Shown here: positions 49,061 through 59,414 of the stretch, in pieces | Position numbering within the stretch: the first letter of the stretch is position 1 | Layout of the letters: every line of letters starts with the position of its first letter | DNA from: Poecilobothrus nobilitatus | Taxonomy: Eukaryota > Arthropoda > Insecta > Diptera > Dolichopodidae | Length of the DNA stretch: 64,000 nucleotides | Assembly (NCBI GenBank): GCA_947095535.1 | Contig: OX352773.1 | Coordinates: 263,895,590-263,959,589, forward strand | Direction of reading: 5' to 3' | The notes under the pieces: model-generated | The model's input: only the letters and a program-made list of their open reading frames with translations | Told to the model about the DNA's origin: nothing | Databases searched by the model: none | Translations under genes and position numbers: made by a program

Positions 49061-49752
49061 GATAAGTTGTCTTTTCTGTCCGTCCGTCCGTCTACCTATC
49101 TGTCTGTCCGTCGGTTACAAAACTTCTACACAGTTAAAGATAGAGAAAAAAAATTTTAACCATGAGTAGGTCTCATAAAAAATTAATTTTGTGGAACAAC
49201 TTTTTCATGTAGCTCCATCCATTACGGAGCTACAGCCCCTCAAACTTTGAAAAACCCTATTTTTACATGCGTATTATATTCTTATATTCTTTTTTCAATC
49301 TGAAAACGCCATTCGACAGGAATTTCTCTTACCTTTGTAAATCTATATCCGAAACGCTTTTAGATAGGTACTTGAAATTTTGAGGGCAGAAAGAACTTTT
49401 AGTATAAGTTTGCTCAGAAAATCTTTTTGGACCACCCCCTGTTTATCAGCTTTTAGGGCTCGAAAATTGAAAATTTACTATTTTTAAACACCTGTAAATA
49501 TTTTACTTCGGCAAGACATAAAAATTAAAGCTCCTGTAATATATTTGTAATATATTTTGTGTTAACGGTTTTTCTTAGTTAAATAGGGTTCGGGTTCTAA
49601 AAATTCCAGAAAAGTCCTATTTTCACATTTTTTCTTATATGAAATTTTTAAATTTTCGTGTAAGTCACAATTCTACACAGTTTGTATTGTCGTTTGGAAA
49701 TGTGCACTTTTAAAACCCGTTGGTTTTCATTCTACTTTGTTTTTTTTTTTAA
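49061..49752 (+). repeat. Family B element, well-preserved copy
   Basis: It opens with GTCCGTCCGTCCGTC and CTGTCTGTCCGTCGG, then GTTACAAAACTTCTACACAG. It continues with TTGTGGAACAACTTTTTCAT, CATTACGGAGCTACAGCCCC, TTCGACAGGAATTT, ACCACCCCCTGTTTATCAGC, GTGTTAACGGTTTTTCTTAG and GTTGGTTTTCATTCTACTTT. It is collinear with 20030-20765. Compared with that copy it lacks about 70 bases around the TTTAGTATTTAAATTTACTG segment. No ORF is present. Confidence 0.82.
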
Positions 49753-50552
49753 GGTTCAATAAAACAAAAAAAAATTGGTATTTTATTTTACCCATATATA
49801 TGTAGATAATGCATTAGAGACGAATCAATCTCTAAATATTTCTAAAAAATTATCAATCCAATTGATACGTTATTTTAAATTCATATCATATAATATGGTA
49901 ATTAGAAATCCTTTGCGCTGACATACATACATACATATTTATTTAATAGTAAAATTGACTCATACATTTTTATAAATTAATTTTAATTTTTATTCATTCT
50001 TGATTAAATCAGAACTAACAACAAATGTGTCCTTTTGAATAATAAAAGTGAATTTTTTTTTTGTGCCTAAAGAATTTTCACATTAGGCCATTAGAATTTT
50101 ATTTATTAGAATTTTGAAAATCAATAAATAGGACAAAAGAAAATAAATTCAATTTGAATTTTAAATTGATATTTTTTAAATCTAGAAACCAATTTAAAAA
50201 GTCTGTAAAATTATTTAAAAAATATTTCATAAATAAATTATAACAAATATAATATATTCGTTATATCCTGCTGAAAGATTAATGTAGGTAACGGTTTTAT
50301 TTTAAAACTATTTTATAAAAAACGTATATGAAAAAAAAATTTTTAGATTTTAATTTACTTTAGAAAATCGCCAGTTTTGTTTGGATTTTAATTGCAGCAA
50401 TTAAACAAAATAGAACATTTTAGTTGGTAATAATAAAGTGTAAGGCAATTATAGGTACTTTTAGTTAGTTTTATTAGGTAGTTTTATTTTTCTATAACTT
50501 AAAATTTTTAACAATTAAAATACTCAATTTTAAATGTAACGGTCAATTTAAA
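49753..50552. other. AT-rich DNA, nothing recognised
   Basis: AT-rich sequence with an ACAT/TACA repeat near 49921. Otherwise featureless. Confidence 0.45.
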
Positions 50553-50802
50553 ATCCGTATAGCTGACACTGTATTTTTAAGCGCTGATCTCTTATTCAAA
50601 CAGCTCAAGTTCGAATTTCGGGAAAAATTAAAACGTCGCATCGGGAAAAATTAAAACGTCGCAATAGCGTCGGACGAAATATCATCCAACAGTGAAAAGT
50701 GCAATTACAAAAACAACACTACAACTACAAAAGTGAAAACTACAATTCCGTTAAAATTTAATGCCAAAATATTAATAGTTTATAATATATTGATTAGAAT
50801 CA
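50553..50802 (+). mobile_element. tRNA-derived SINE, second type, copy 1
   Basis: The head CCGTATAGCTGACACTG, GCGCTGATCTCTTATTC and CAAGTTCGAATTTCGGG follows the layout of a tRNA: an A-box-like TAGCTGACACTG near 50560, an anticodon-arm-like part, and a B-box-like AGTTCGAATTTC near 50608. The boxes are about 46 bases apart. The body, ACTACAATTCCGTTAAAATT with AATAGTTTATAATATATTGA and TTAGAATCA, recurs at 53850-53948 without the head. A 23-bp unit is duplicated between head and body. No target duplication could be defined. Several stem mismatches exclude a working tRNA gene. Confidence 0.6.
50618..50663 (+). repeat. 23-bp unit duplicated in tandem within the SINE
   Basis: Two identical units beginning TCGGGAAAAATTAAAACGTC occupy 50618-50640 and 50641-50663. 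They are followed by CGCAATAGCGTCG, whose reverse complement CGACGCTATTGCG occurs at the start of the partner element near 53859. Confidence 0.85.
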
Positions 50803-51464
50803 CGTGACCGGATGATTTTAAAAAGATCCAAATATGTACTTTCTTTTTCTACACCTGAAATAAAGCAATTGAATAGTTTTTATACGCCCATTGTCTTATC
50901 GGTAGACATGCTAAAAGATTATATACGTAACAGATACGTAATCTATATACGTAACGTATACAGATGAACCTCAACTGAAGATTTTACAGAGGAAATGACG
51001 CTATTAAGAGCGTGTAGTACTTTCTCTGCATCTATTACCGTCTGTTATAAAAAAGACGTAAGAAAAGAAAGAAATTTAACAGTAACTCTGGTCGAATAAG
51101 TTCTATTATATTTTAAAGATGCACTATTGAACTAGAGTTTAGTGATTACTGACTCATTAGCTCAGCCTTCATCAATAAAAAAAACAATATGTTAATAATA
51201 GAAAAATACGAACATATAACAATATGTTAATAATAGAAAAATATGAACATATAGCAAAAGTAAATATCAAATGTAATCATTTTACTTTGCTGTATTGATT
51301 TATAATTTATATCTTATATAACTTATGATTATAATATCGAAATAACCTAATGCAAGCAAATAAATATAATTTTCACCACCAATTTTCATTTACCTTATAA
51401 AATTATAGCAAAATAAAACTGTATTGATTGTACTTTAAGAAATTCTATTTGGATTAAGGAGTTG
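50803..51464. other. AT-rich DNA around a small tandem repeat
   Basis: Apart from the 35-bp tandem at 51184-51253 I see nothing here. GTAACAGATACGTAATCTAT near 50927 has short palindromic repeats (ATACGTAAC three times), a purely local feature. Confidence 0.4.
51184..51253 (+). repeat. 35-bp unit, two tandem copies
   Basis: Each unit starts ACAATATGTTAATAATAGAA and ends GAACATATA; the copies differ at one position (TACGAAC against TATGAAC). This is a recent local duplication. Confidence 0.85.
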
Positions 51465-51530
51465 GGTCCGAAATCCCAAAGTCAAAATACCAATGTTACA
51501 AAATCCCAAGTTACAAAATAATGAGATTTA
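51465..51530 (+). repeat. Family G 'AAATCCCAA' quasi-repeat
   Basis: CGAAATCCCAAAGTCAAAAT, TGTTACAAAATCCCAAGTTA and CAAAATAATGAGATTT repeat the style seen at 19590-19680 and, inverted, at 20810-20930 and 52370-52435. Confidence 0.45.
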
Positions 51531-51553
51531 TGCATTTAAAAATTAAAAATTAA

Positions 51554-51584
51554 CTAGTATTCGCCCGCCCCTCGAAATTCGAGG
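51554..51584 (-). mobile_element. Helitron-type 3' terminus (minus strand)
   Basis: On the minus strand the order is a near-perfect palindrome CCTCGAATTTCGAGG (51584-51570), 12 bases GGCGGGCGAATA, then CTAG, then T. A short hairpin about a dozen bases before a CTRR terminus with insertion next to T is the standard Helitron 3' end. The GC-rich block stands out sharply in AT-rich DNA. The element body would lie to the right (from about 51585), but its 5' end (TC on minus, GA on plus) could not be fixed. No Rep/helicase sequence is seen, so it is non-autonomous or truncated. Confidence 0.55.
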
Positions 51585-51894
51585 TGTTTTAATTAGTAAT
51601 TACAATACAGTATATACAGTACAGTTCCTTTATGATTTTATTTAAAATCTAAAAATACAATTTTCAATAATTAAAGCCTTTATGAATTTAAAATTTCTTT
51701 GCAAATGATATTTTTTGTAAAAAAACGGTTATTATTATCGTTTAGAAGTTGCTCTTGATTTATTGAGTATTGGAAACTCAATATATACCTATTATATATA
51801 TATTATAAGAAGGCTAAGATGGTAAATCATTGAGTAAAAGGGTTTTAAATGTCTGTCGTTTACAGATTAAATATTATGATTTAAAATAATGTTT

Positions 51895-51940
51895 ATTATC
51901 AATATTATATACCCTCTTACCTAATAGGTCACCGAGAGCC
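51895..51940 (-). repeat. SINE head fragment related to 17565-17733
   Basis: On the minus strand CTCGGTGACCTATTAGGTAA followed by GAGGGTATATAATATT matches the A-box part of the SINE at 59205-59325 (CCGATGACCTAGAGGTAAGA, then GCGTATAAAATA). No B box is found at the expected 54-base distance, so the copy is truncated or diverged. Confidence 0.45.
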
Positions 51941-52079
51941 CTTGCTATGTTATTGTTATCTAGAAAAAGTTTTTTATTTTTTATTAGAAATATAAAGCAA
52001 TATTGATTATTAAATGTTTGTAATCATTTTATTTTGGATTTGAATAAAATTCTTCTCGAGTCATTAAATGACTGAATGG

Positions 52080-52435
52080 CTGTACGAAAGTCCCTAAAAT
52101 CAAAAACGAAAAAAGTTCCCAAAAAAATTCAAAAAATTTCTCGTGTTTTAAAATATTGTGTATTAAAATCTCGCGTTTTAAAACTAAATTTTTTAAAAAT
52201 GTATAAAAATTAAATCTGATTCAGAATTTCGTATGAAATAAATATTCTGGAAAAAGGGCCAACCCTGATTTTTGACTGCAACTCTAAAATCTCCCTAATT
52301 CAGATAAATGCATAAAAAACATTAAAAGTTTCTTGGAATATTATTACTTGGAATTTTGAAATTTAGGATTTTCTTAGCTGGAATTTTTTTTTTTGGGATT
52401 TTGTCTCATTGGAATTTTTTTTTGGAATTTAGGTG
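52080..52435. repeat. Inverted-repeat complex, left side, with family G phrases
   Basis: The segment AATATTCTGGAAAAAGGG (near 52242) with TGCAACTCTAAAATCTCCC and TAATTCAGATAAATGCATAA is the reverse complement, with changes, of units at 52650-52780. A second, weaker unit follows (TAATTCAGATAAATGCATAA, TTTCTTGGAATATT). Family G phrases flank it: AAAAGTTCCCAAAAAAATTC at 52109, and in opposite orientation TTGGGATTTTGTCTCATTGG at 52392. Confidence 0.5.
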
Positions 52436-52529
52436 GACTCCTGTATTAAGTGCTAGTATGCCTCACTCTCAGTTATTGAGTACAAATTGAGATCAATTTT
52501 ATATATTCACACGAAATGAAAGCTTCTCA

Positions 52530-52860
52530 TATGCCTGTATTTCTTGCAATTCACCTGCATTTTCACTAGACTACATTGCATTTGACTGTATTTTATTTAA
52601 CTGCAACAATAAGTATTTAAAATAATATATGTAAAAAAAAAATAATTAGAAGAAATTTTAGAGTTGAATTTAAAAGCAGAGTATTCCCTTTTTCCAGAAT
52701 ATTTATATGCAAGATTCTGAATTAAGAGAGGTTTTAGAGTTAAATTCAAAATCAGAGTTATAAGATTTTTCCAAAATATTTATATAATATATTTTTTTTA
52801 TAATATGAAATTACAGGCAAATGAAATACAGCCAAATGAAATGTAGGTTTGTGATAGTAA
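52530..52860. repeat. Inverted-repeat complex, right side
   Basis: Two tandem units of about 76 bp begin TTTTAGAGTTGAATTTAAAA (52656) and TTTTAGAGTTAAATTCAAAA (52732). They carry CTTTTTCCAGAATATTTATA and TTTTTCCAAAATATTTATAT, and are inverted relative to 52210-52305. A further inverted pair flanks them: CTACATTGCATTTGACTGTA near 52571 and its complement-style AATACAGCCAAATGAAATGT near 52826. The nesting suggests a foldback-type element. Confidence 0.55.
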
Positions 52861-53206
52861 CCCAAATGAATACAAAATGACTAAAAATTTGTTTTTTTTT
52901 TCCTAGAATATTACAAATTTTTTCTGTGAAAATTATTTTATCCAATAACAACGTTTTTTTTTGCTTTTTCTTCTCTCTATTTCGTGCTCATATTCTTATT
53001 TTTTGTTTTTTATTCTCTTTCTGCTTATTGTGTTATATACCATGTACGTTCATACACCATGCATGTATGGTGGAACTGTGCTTGTAATTGTTTTTATGAA
53101 AATTCATTTTACTAAAGTATAAATTTTATTTATAGAATATGAATTTTTTCAATAACTGATAAAAGGACTTCTTTAAATTATATTCAATTATTCTATTTGT
53201 TTTTAT

Positions 53207-53240
53207 ATACATACATACATACATACATACACACACACAC
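53207..53240. repeat. (ATAC)n-(AC)n microsatellite
   Basis: About six ATAC units pass directly into five AC units. This is a compound simple-sequence repeat likely to vary in length between individuals. Confidence 0.9.
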
Positions 53241-53340
53241 ATTTTCACTCTTAATATTAAATTTAAATACAACAAAAATAGTTAGAGTTTTTTATTTAAT
53301 TTTTATCATTCATTTATTTATTATTTGAATTTATGTTAAC

Positions 53341-53425
53341 ATATATAATATGTATATATATATATATATCACCAATAATATATATGTATATATTATGTAA
53401 GTATATTTTATATATATAATATGCA
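53341..53425. repeat. (TA)n-rich tract
   Basis: TATATATATATATATA and TATATATGTATATA-type stretches occur across about 85 bp, with one short non-repeat break (CACCAATAA). Confidence 0.75.
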
Positions 53426-53849
53426 ATTAATTAAATTTGCTTTCTTTAAATTATTGGAGTGTAAAAAAAACAATGCTTTTTGAATTGTTACATACTTCCT
53501 GTTCAAAAAATGTATCTTACTTACATTTAATTTTTGTTTTCTTTTTAGCTTTATTATTATTAAGCTCGATTATTTTATAACAATTTACAATAAATGTAAT
53601 AAATTATTATACTAATTTGGACTGTTTGTTTAAACAATGCTTAAAAATTTCTTTATTGCCTCTATAAAGATCCATTTAAGTAATCAATGTCTAAAGGAAC
53701 GATATATTGGTCAGGTTATGTCTCCTTAGAAATAAAAAAATGTTGAAGTTCTAATTAAAATGATTCGAGTATTTTTGATTAAGTTCTTAATAAAGACTAC
53801 TCACTTTATATCCCACTATTTTGTTGTTATTGATGATTGGATTTTCTAA

Positions 53850-53948
53850 TTTTCGACGCTATTGCGCTGCGCCGATTCAACTACCATTCCGTTGAAATTT
53901 AATACCAAAATAATATATAACAGTTTATAAATATATTAATTAGAATCA
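53850..53948 (+). mobile_element. tRNA-derived SINE, second type, headless copy 2
   Basis: AACTACCATTCCGTTGAAAT with TTAATACCAAAATAA, AGTTTATAAATATATTAATT and AGAATCA matches the SINE body at about 50745-50802. The tRNA-like head is missing; in its place is CGACGCTATTGCG, an inverted form of the CGCAATAGCGTCG in copy 1. It is a 5'-truncated or rearranged copy. Confidence 0.6.
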
Positions 53949-54019
53949 TCTTTTACTTTAGTACATTTTCTTTTCAAGGAAATTCAGAATCTCAGAGATT
54001 CAATGAGTTATATTCATGA
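53949..54019. other. Short AT-rich spacer
   Basis: No feature was seen between the SINE body and the hairpin. Confidence 0.4.
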
Positions 54020-54118
54020 AACTGAGCTTGAACTGAAATCTCACTTTTTCGAACAAAAACTACCCCATGACCTCGTAGTTTGTATCTGAAAAAGTGAAAT
54101 ATGAGTTCAAGTTCAGTT
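54020..54118 (+). ncRNA. Candidate miRNA-like hairpin (44-bp arms)
   Basis: The left arm (54020-54063, AACTGAGCTTGAACTG to AAAAACTAC) pairs with the right arm (54075-54118, GTAGTTTG to GTTCAAGTTCAGTT) at 36 of 44 positions; some mismatches can form G-U pairs. The loop is 11 bases (CCCATGACCTC). Length, loop size and scattered bulges are those of a primary microRNA hairpin, but an old palindromic transposon would look the same. No known miRNA seed was recognised. Nothing in the sequence shows that it is transcribed, so the RNA label is provisional. Confidence 0.35.
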
Positions 54119-55839
54119 TTAGCAACGGATCCAATGTTTTTATAGGCTGAACTTCTTTAGGAGTAATCATTACATTTATTTAAGAGAAATTTTCACTATA
54201 TTTAAAAAAAAAAACTTACCAAGAGATACTAAAAATTATTTGTATGTATATTAAAAATGTTTCAGCTTTTAATATTAAAAATAAATGGGTTCAATTTTGA
54301 AAATTCATCAAAATTGCTAAGTTAAATAATTGATCGATGCGTCAAAAATAGATATTCTATGTCAATTTATATAGATTCTATGTAAATAATTAATAAATAA
54401 TTTATAAATTCATTTTTGAACAAATTCTATAGAAAATTAAGAGTTGTAATCTAAAATTGTTTTGGTTGGTTCAAATTCAACACTATTCAGAAGAATTGCA
54501 TGCAATTTTTCTGAGTGACCTTTGAATTTTCTATTGGCCCTCGTAAAAAAAATAGTAATATTAAAGAATATTATTCATTGTACCTAAAGGTTTTTTACTA
54601 GTTTTTCTTTCTAATGAAACCGAGAATAACAAATTATATAAATTTCAATCAAACACCATTTTTTTATTAATTAGAAGATCGGTATAACCAATGAAAGTAA
54701 TATGAATCCATTTACCTTATAAACGTAATATAAATCCATACAAACATTTTATAATTAAGAAAAATGAAATGTCCAAAATCGTGTTTTTGGCTACTTAGTT
54801 TTTTCACGTTCTACATCGCCAAAACAAATATATGCGAGCACGTGCGATTAAAATAATGTGACAGCTATACAAATTTAAAAAATTACATTAAAATTACAAA
54901 ATAAAGGGAATTTTTGCTAGTTTAAAACTAATTTTATTAAAAATGGCAATTTATTTAAATTGTTTTTTTTTTTTATTAAATTTGAGCTATCTGATGAGCA
55001 TGAACGCAAAATAATTTGCTCAGTGAATGCTCAGATGTAAGTTCGGATCTTAATAAAAAAAACGCCTAACAATAACAAGTGTCCTAATCCATTCCACACA
55101 AACATTTGTTTTTGGTACTGCAAACAAAATATAAAATGCAATATAAAGGCAACTACATATATGTGTATTAATATTCGTTTTATATACGGAATTTGTGAAT
55201 ACGGTTTAGTTTCGTCCTTTATAATTTTCTTTTTTTTATTAAAAAACATTTTGTTTCTTTTGTTTTTTATACTTTACTGAATTTATAATTCATAATTATT
55301 ATAATTAATTATTCACTATAGCTAGCATTAATTTTTCGCTATTTTTGTTCTAGTTTTTTTTTTTTTACTATTTATTTTGTAAAAATACAGAACCAAAGAT
55401 ACATTAATGAAATCAATTTTTATATTATAATTATATAAAAAAAAAGAAAAAAATTTTTGGATAATTTTCGAAAATCGCTTTTTGCTACTTAAATTTTCAT
55501 TTAATGTTCATAAAAAGGAAAACTTTATATATAAAATGTTAAAAAAAAAAAATGTTCTTGTTTTGCAACTTCCAACTGTGAATTATTTGACTCTGATTAT
55601 ATAAAAATTCTTCTTTTTTTTTTTTTTTGTTGTATTTATACGGATTTAAATATTCAACAGCAATTTAAATTTCTTTAATTCATATGGTAACCAGGAGGAA
55701 AAAAACAAAAACAAAAACACTAAAACAATACATACACAAATAAAAAAATTCTTTCAATTTTGTTTGTACATGAGTGAAATAAAAAGTAGTTACACTATAA
55801 ATAATTATATCAGATTAAAACATTTTACCAATTTGTCTC
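54119..55839. other. AT-rich DNA, nothing recognised
   Basis: AT-rich sequence with poly-T/A runs (about 54963, 55347, 55611). The 72-codon minus frame at 55031-55249 has no domain. Confidence 0.45.
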
Positions 55840-56400
55840 ATTCTTAAATTAACAGGAAGAAGTAGTCGATATTCATCTTGTCTAGTAGTTGATATCCATC
55901 CTGGACATAGTGGTTGTGAAATTCTCCGAGTGAAGGAGAATCTTGTGATTCCTATTATAAAATTCAAATATTGGTTTCAACAACAAGCCAATATACTCCC
56001 AAACTCCCCAGTAGGTGGTTTTCTCTTAATACTTGCACTTTGACGAAAAATTCTTTACCTATGTTTGATCTTAAACGATTATACCTAGTCACGTATCCCT
56101 AAATAGTCATAATACCACTAATGTAGTAGGAATTTAAAAAAGGCATTCTTTAATCGGCAAACATGCCAGAAGATTAAGAGTTTCCTCTTATGACTTTTGC
56201 AGAAACTGCAAAGATAAGGATGAAGAAAAATTAATATTTCACCTATTGTGGGAATATCCTAGTTTAGCTCTAGAAGAGAGAAAGTTTCTGATGAATTCCT
56301 CTTTAATAACCTTTTCAGATTGTTGGAGGTGGCCTTAATCGATTTACGGCGCTTTGTAATAAGGTCTAAACTGACCTAAGTGTACATCAGCAGTCTTTGA
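55840..56400 (+). mobile_element. Jockey-like LINE 3' part, decayed
   Basis: This is a plus-strand relic of the RNase H and C-terminal region of LINE ORF2 plus a 3' UTR. In frame 1 at 55888-55914 the translation is VDIHPGHSG; PGHSG is the conserved RNase H segment of Jockey-clade LINEs (usually WVPGHSG). The same frame runs to a stop near 56040. Sequence at 56067-56090 shifts to a second frame reading DLKRLYLV. The third frame from 56102 reads on into the C-terminal zinc-knuckle-like part, listed separately. After the stop at 56336 the 3' UTR contains AAGGTCTAAACTGACCTAAG, comparable with the GGTCTAAGTG-type UTR of the LINE end at 15958-16057. At least two frameshifts and one or more stops make it inactive. 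The 5' end is truncated. Confidence 0.7.
56138..56338 (+). pseudogene. LINE ORF2 C-terminal Cys/His segment
   Basis: This 66-codon open stretch is the final part of a Jockey-like ORF2. It reads KRHSLIGKHARRLRV, then CRNC (56198-56209), a short Asp/Glu/Lys linker, HLLWEYPSL, and ends at a TAA at 56336-56338. Jockey ORF2 proteins typically end with TGHxxIGxHAxRL, a CxxC pair, then HLLCxCP. Here the Thr-Gly before His is Lys-Arg and the Cys before Pro is Tyr, so the motif is damaged. A stop at 56135-56137 breaks it from NVVGI just upstream, which belongs to the same protein segment. It has no start codon of its own. Confidence 0.72.
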
Positions 56401-59204
56401 TTACCTATCTATCGTTTTGTTTAATCCAAAGCAGTTATACAGTTCTTTTAGCGAACTATTACAATTAATTGAAAAATCACAATTTACAAAGGTCAAGTCA
56501 TAATATTCAAAATCATAATTTACCAACACACTAAGTAAAAGATGTTAAAATGGAAATGAAACTTTAATAATATTATTACTACTGTTTGTTATTATTTATT
56601 AAAATTGGGGATGTTAAAACAATATACTTATTAATTTAATATAATGAAAAAACTTTAAGTGTACCAAATTAAATCTAGAATTGCAATTATGAGTCAGACT
56701 ACGAGAGTTAAACATTGTCGCCTATAGCTCTTAGTTTTAATATGTTAATATTAGCATATCAAAAAACTCACATCTTGAGTTAGTTTCTTCTGTTAACTTA
56801 ACATAATTAATTAGAGCTATTTGCAATTTATTTTGAAAATTAAAAAATATCTTAAAAGAAAAAGTTGCCAGGAAGAAAATTACCGTTACTTGCAAATAAA
56901 TTGCTGAAAATCCAATAAATAAGCATACATTTATGTTGCTCAGTGTATATCAAATTATTATATATATTTCGAATACATATGAGTACAAACACTCAGAATA
57001 CAGTAAATGTCCTTTAGTTTACGATTGAAAGAATAAGTAAAAAAAATAGCATCTGAAATAAAAATTGATACAAACATACAAATTATTACAAAAATAGTTT
57101 AATATATATATGTATATGCATATTATAACAAGATTTATTGATGCATGCATGTTTAACCTATCAGTGACGTATGTTTGATTGAAAAATGGAATCAAATTTT
57201 TTTCGTTTATTTTTATAGAAAATAAAGTGTAAATAGTGTATTTAAGTAACCTATACATATAATAAACACAAAATAAATAATTTAAAAATAATTTTTTAAA
57301 ATATTTTGATAAATATTTTATTAAAAATGTTCAGCTGTAAAATAAAAAATTCTCTAGAACTTTGAATTTAAATTTGTTAACATCTTAAGATAACTGAAAT
57401 ATAAATAAGGTATCTAGGTAAATAAAAATAAAATTTTCAAAGTTATACATCAACTTCTTAAGTAATTGAATTTAATAAATATTTATCTAAGTACATATTT
57501 ACTATTTTCAGAAAACAAGAATTAAAATATGAGACCGCACATCACTGATACATGTATACACGTTGTTACTTGTAAGTGCTAAGCCAATGTGTTCTTTTTC
57601 CTTTTCATTTTGGTTTCATTTTTATTTTTTTTATTTTGGCTTATTTCCTTTATTTTCATTTTCTTTGAAAACAGCTGTATGTTGTTCGATTCATTGTAGT
57701 GGGAGTATTGCCAATTCAAGCGAATTTTACCTTATGCATAAAATGACAGCATGAAATACGAATTTTTTATATTTTTTGTTATGATATTATTATTGTAACT
57801 GTTTTTTCTTGTCTAATATTTTTATTTTTTTTTCTTTCACATTTTTTTTTTTTATTTCGATTCAAAATTTTGTTCGCATATAAAATATTGTAATGTACAT
57901 AACAAAACATAAGATATGTATGCTAATATAAAAGTAGGGATAACATAAATTTATATATTATTTGAAATAAAATATTTTACGTTTACCAAAAATTATTTAG
58001 TTACCTTTTGAAGCTATTGTCCGATTGTCATGCTAAAAATAAATTTTTATGGTATGATTATTTAATTGAGTCATTATTTTAACAATTATGATTAAAATTT
58101 TCTTTTAAATAAATCAAATTTCTTACAGTTAAATTCGAATAAAATTATTTTAAACTACCGACTACATTAAAAATACGAACCCCTATAAGTATGCAATTAT
58201 TTATAAGTATTTATTATTTTGCATTTAAAGGATTTTTTTTTATAGGATTTTGGTTGCAAATGGATCATGCACCGACGCATTTCGGTTTCAAATCTTCCAT
58301 AGATTGGAAATATCTTTCATTAGAAGGTTAATATATGTTTCAAAGAAAATTATAAATTCAAAGTTTCTTTAATTACAAGGGTAATTTTTTTTTCCAGAAA
58401 AAATAATAATAGTAATTAAATAATAATAGTATTTAAAATATAAACCTCATAGTCTACTGAGTTTAGTAATATCGCATTATCTTATGTGATTTGAAATATG
58501 AAAATAAGTAAATAGGTACATTTTTTATTACAAACCATCATTTCTACTATATTCAAACTAATAATTCTAAGTGTTTTTTTTTCTCATATTCTAGAATACA
58601 AAACTATTCTAATAATTCAAACTATAAAAATCTGTTTTGGATATTGACAAAAACAAAATTATTTATAAAAGAAAATCCTTGTAAAACTAATGGAATTGTT
58701 TGTTGATTTATATGTAATTTTATTTTCAAATATATTTTTTTTTTGTTGAAAGAATTTTTTACAATTGTCCACTAAAATGTATAATTCAATAGGTTTTATT
58801 GCAACTTTTTTTGTGTTGTTTTTTTTCCTTTTTTTTTTTACTAATGGAAACCTGAACATAAAAACTCTTTCTTTTATAAAATTTTTGTTAGTTTTTAAAT
58901 AATTCTCCCACAGCAATCGTTTTAGAGATTTTTTTTTTTTTAAATATCGCGCGTAACGTATACTTTGCTTTCTCATGAAGTATTCAATTTAAAGCCTTTT
59001 TTTAAAAAAACTTAAAATAGGCTTTTTAGATAGAGAAATTATTTATTAGATATTTAAGTTATTTTTTGCTAAATAGTTCTTAATGTTATTCAATATAATT
59101 TTTTCTTTAGAAAATAAAAACTCAAGTACTCTTTAAAAAAAGAATTTGTTTTTTTTTTTAGTTTAGTGCCCTGTCATAAAAATGCGACTAGGAAATTACG
59201 CAAT
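56401..59204. other. AT-rich DNA, nothing recognised
   Basis: About 2.8 kb of AT-rich DNA. The 79-codon frame at 57019-57258, the Phe/Ser-rich one at 57563-57754 and the Lys-rich one at 58659-58976 (minus) have compositions set by homopolymer tracts and show no domain. Confidence 0.45.
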
Positions 59205-59325
59205 ATTTCCTTTCTAGACGTGGAATTATTCCTCTTACGTCGTGTATGGCATTCGAAATACCACTTTCTCACTGTTTGCACCGTATTTTATACGCTCTTA
59301 CCTCTAGGTCATCGGGAACCAAAAA
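59205..59325 (-). mobile_element. tRNA-derived SINE, relative of 17565-17733
   Basis: On the minus strand it has an A-box-like TGACCTAGAGGTA (59311-59299) and a B-box-like TATTTCGAATGCC (59260-59248), about 53 bases apart. Between them GCGTATAAAATACGGTGCAA parallels AGTATAAAAATACGCGTTGT in the other copy. Downstream, GTAAGAGGAATAATTCC parallels CATAAGAGTAATTCCC. The B box is less well kept. TCATCGGGAA is locally duplicated at the 5' flank. The 81-codon frame at 59166-59411 is a shadow. Confidence 0.6.
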
Positions 59326-59414
59326 ATCATCGGGAAAAATTAATTACAAAATTGATACAAAATCAAATTCAACTTACCAAAAACCACATATGCAAAAACA
59401 TATATGAATAAACC

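Larger units (their letters stand above)
52861..53849. other. AT-rich DNA with simple repeats
   Basis: Besides the microsatellites listed separately, a short palindromic patch CCATGTACGTTCATACACCA with TGCATGTATGG lies near 53041. No gene or element is recognised. Confidence 0.45.

Noticed and set aside
58659..58976. 105-codon Lys-rich minus frame
   Set aside because: Lys-rich because of T-rich homopolymer tracts on the plus strand. No domain.
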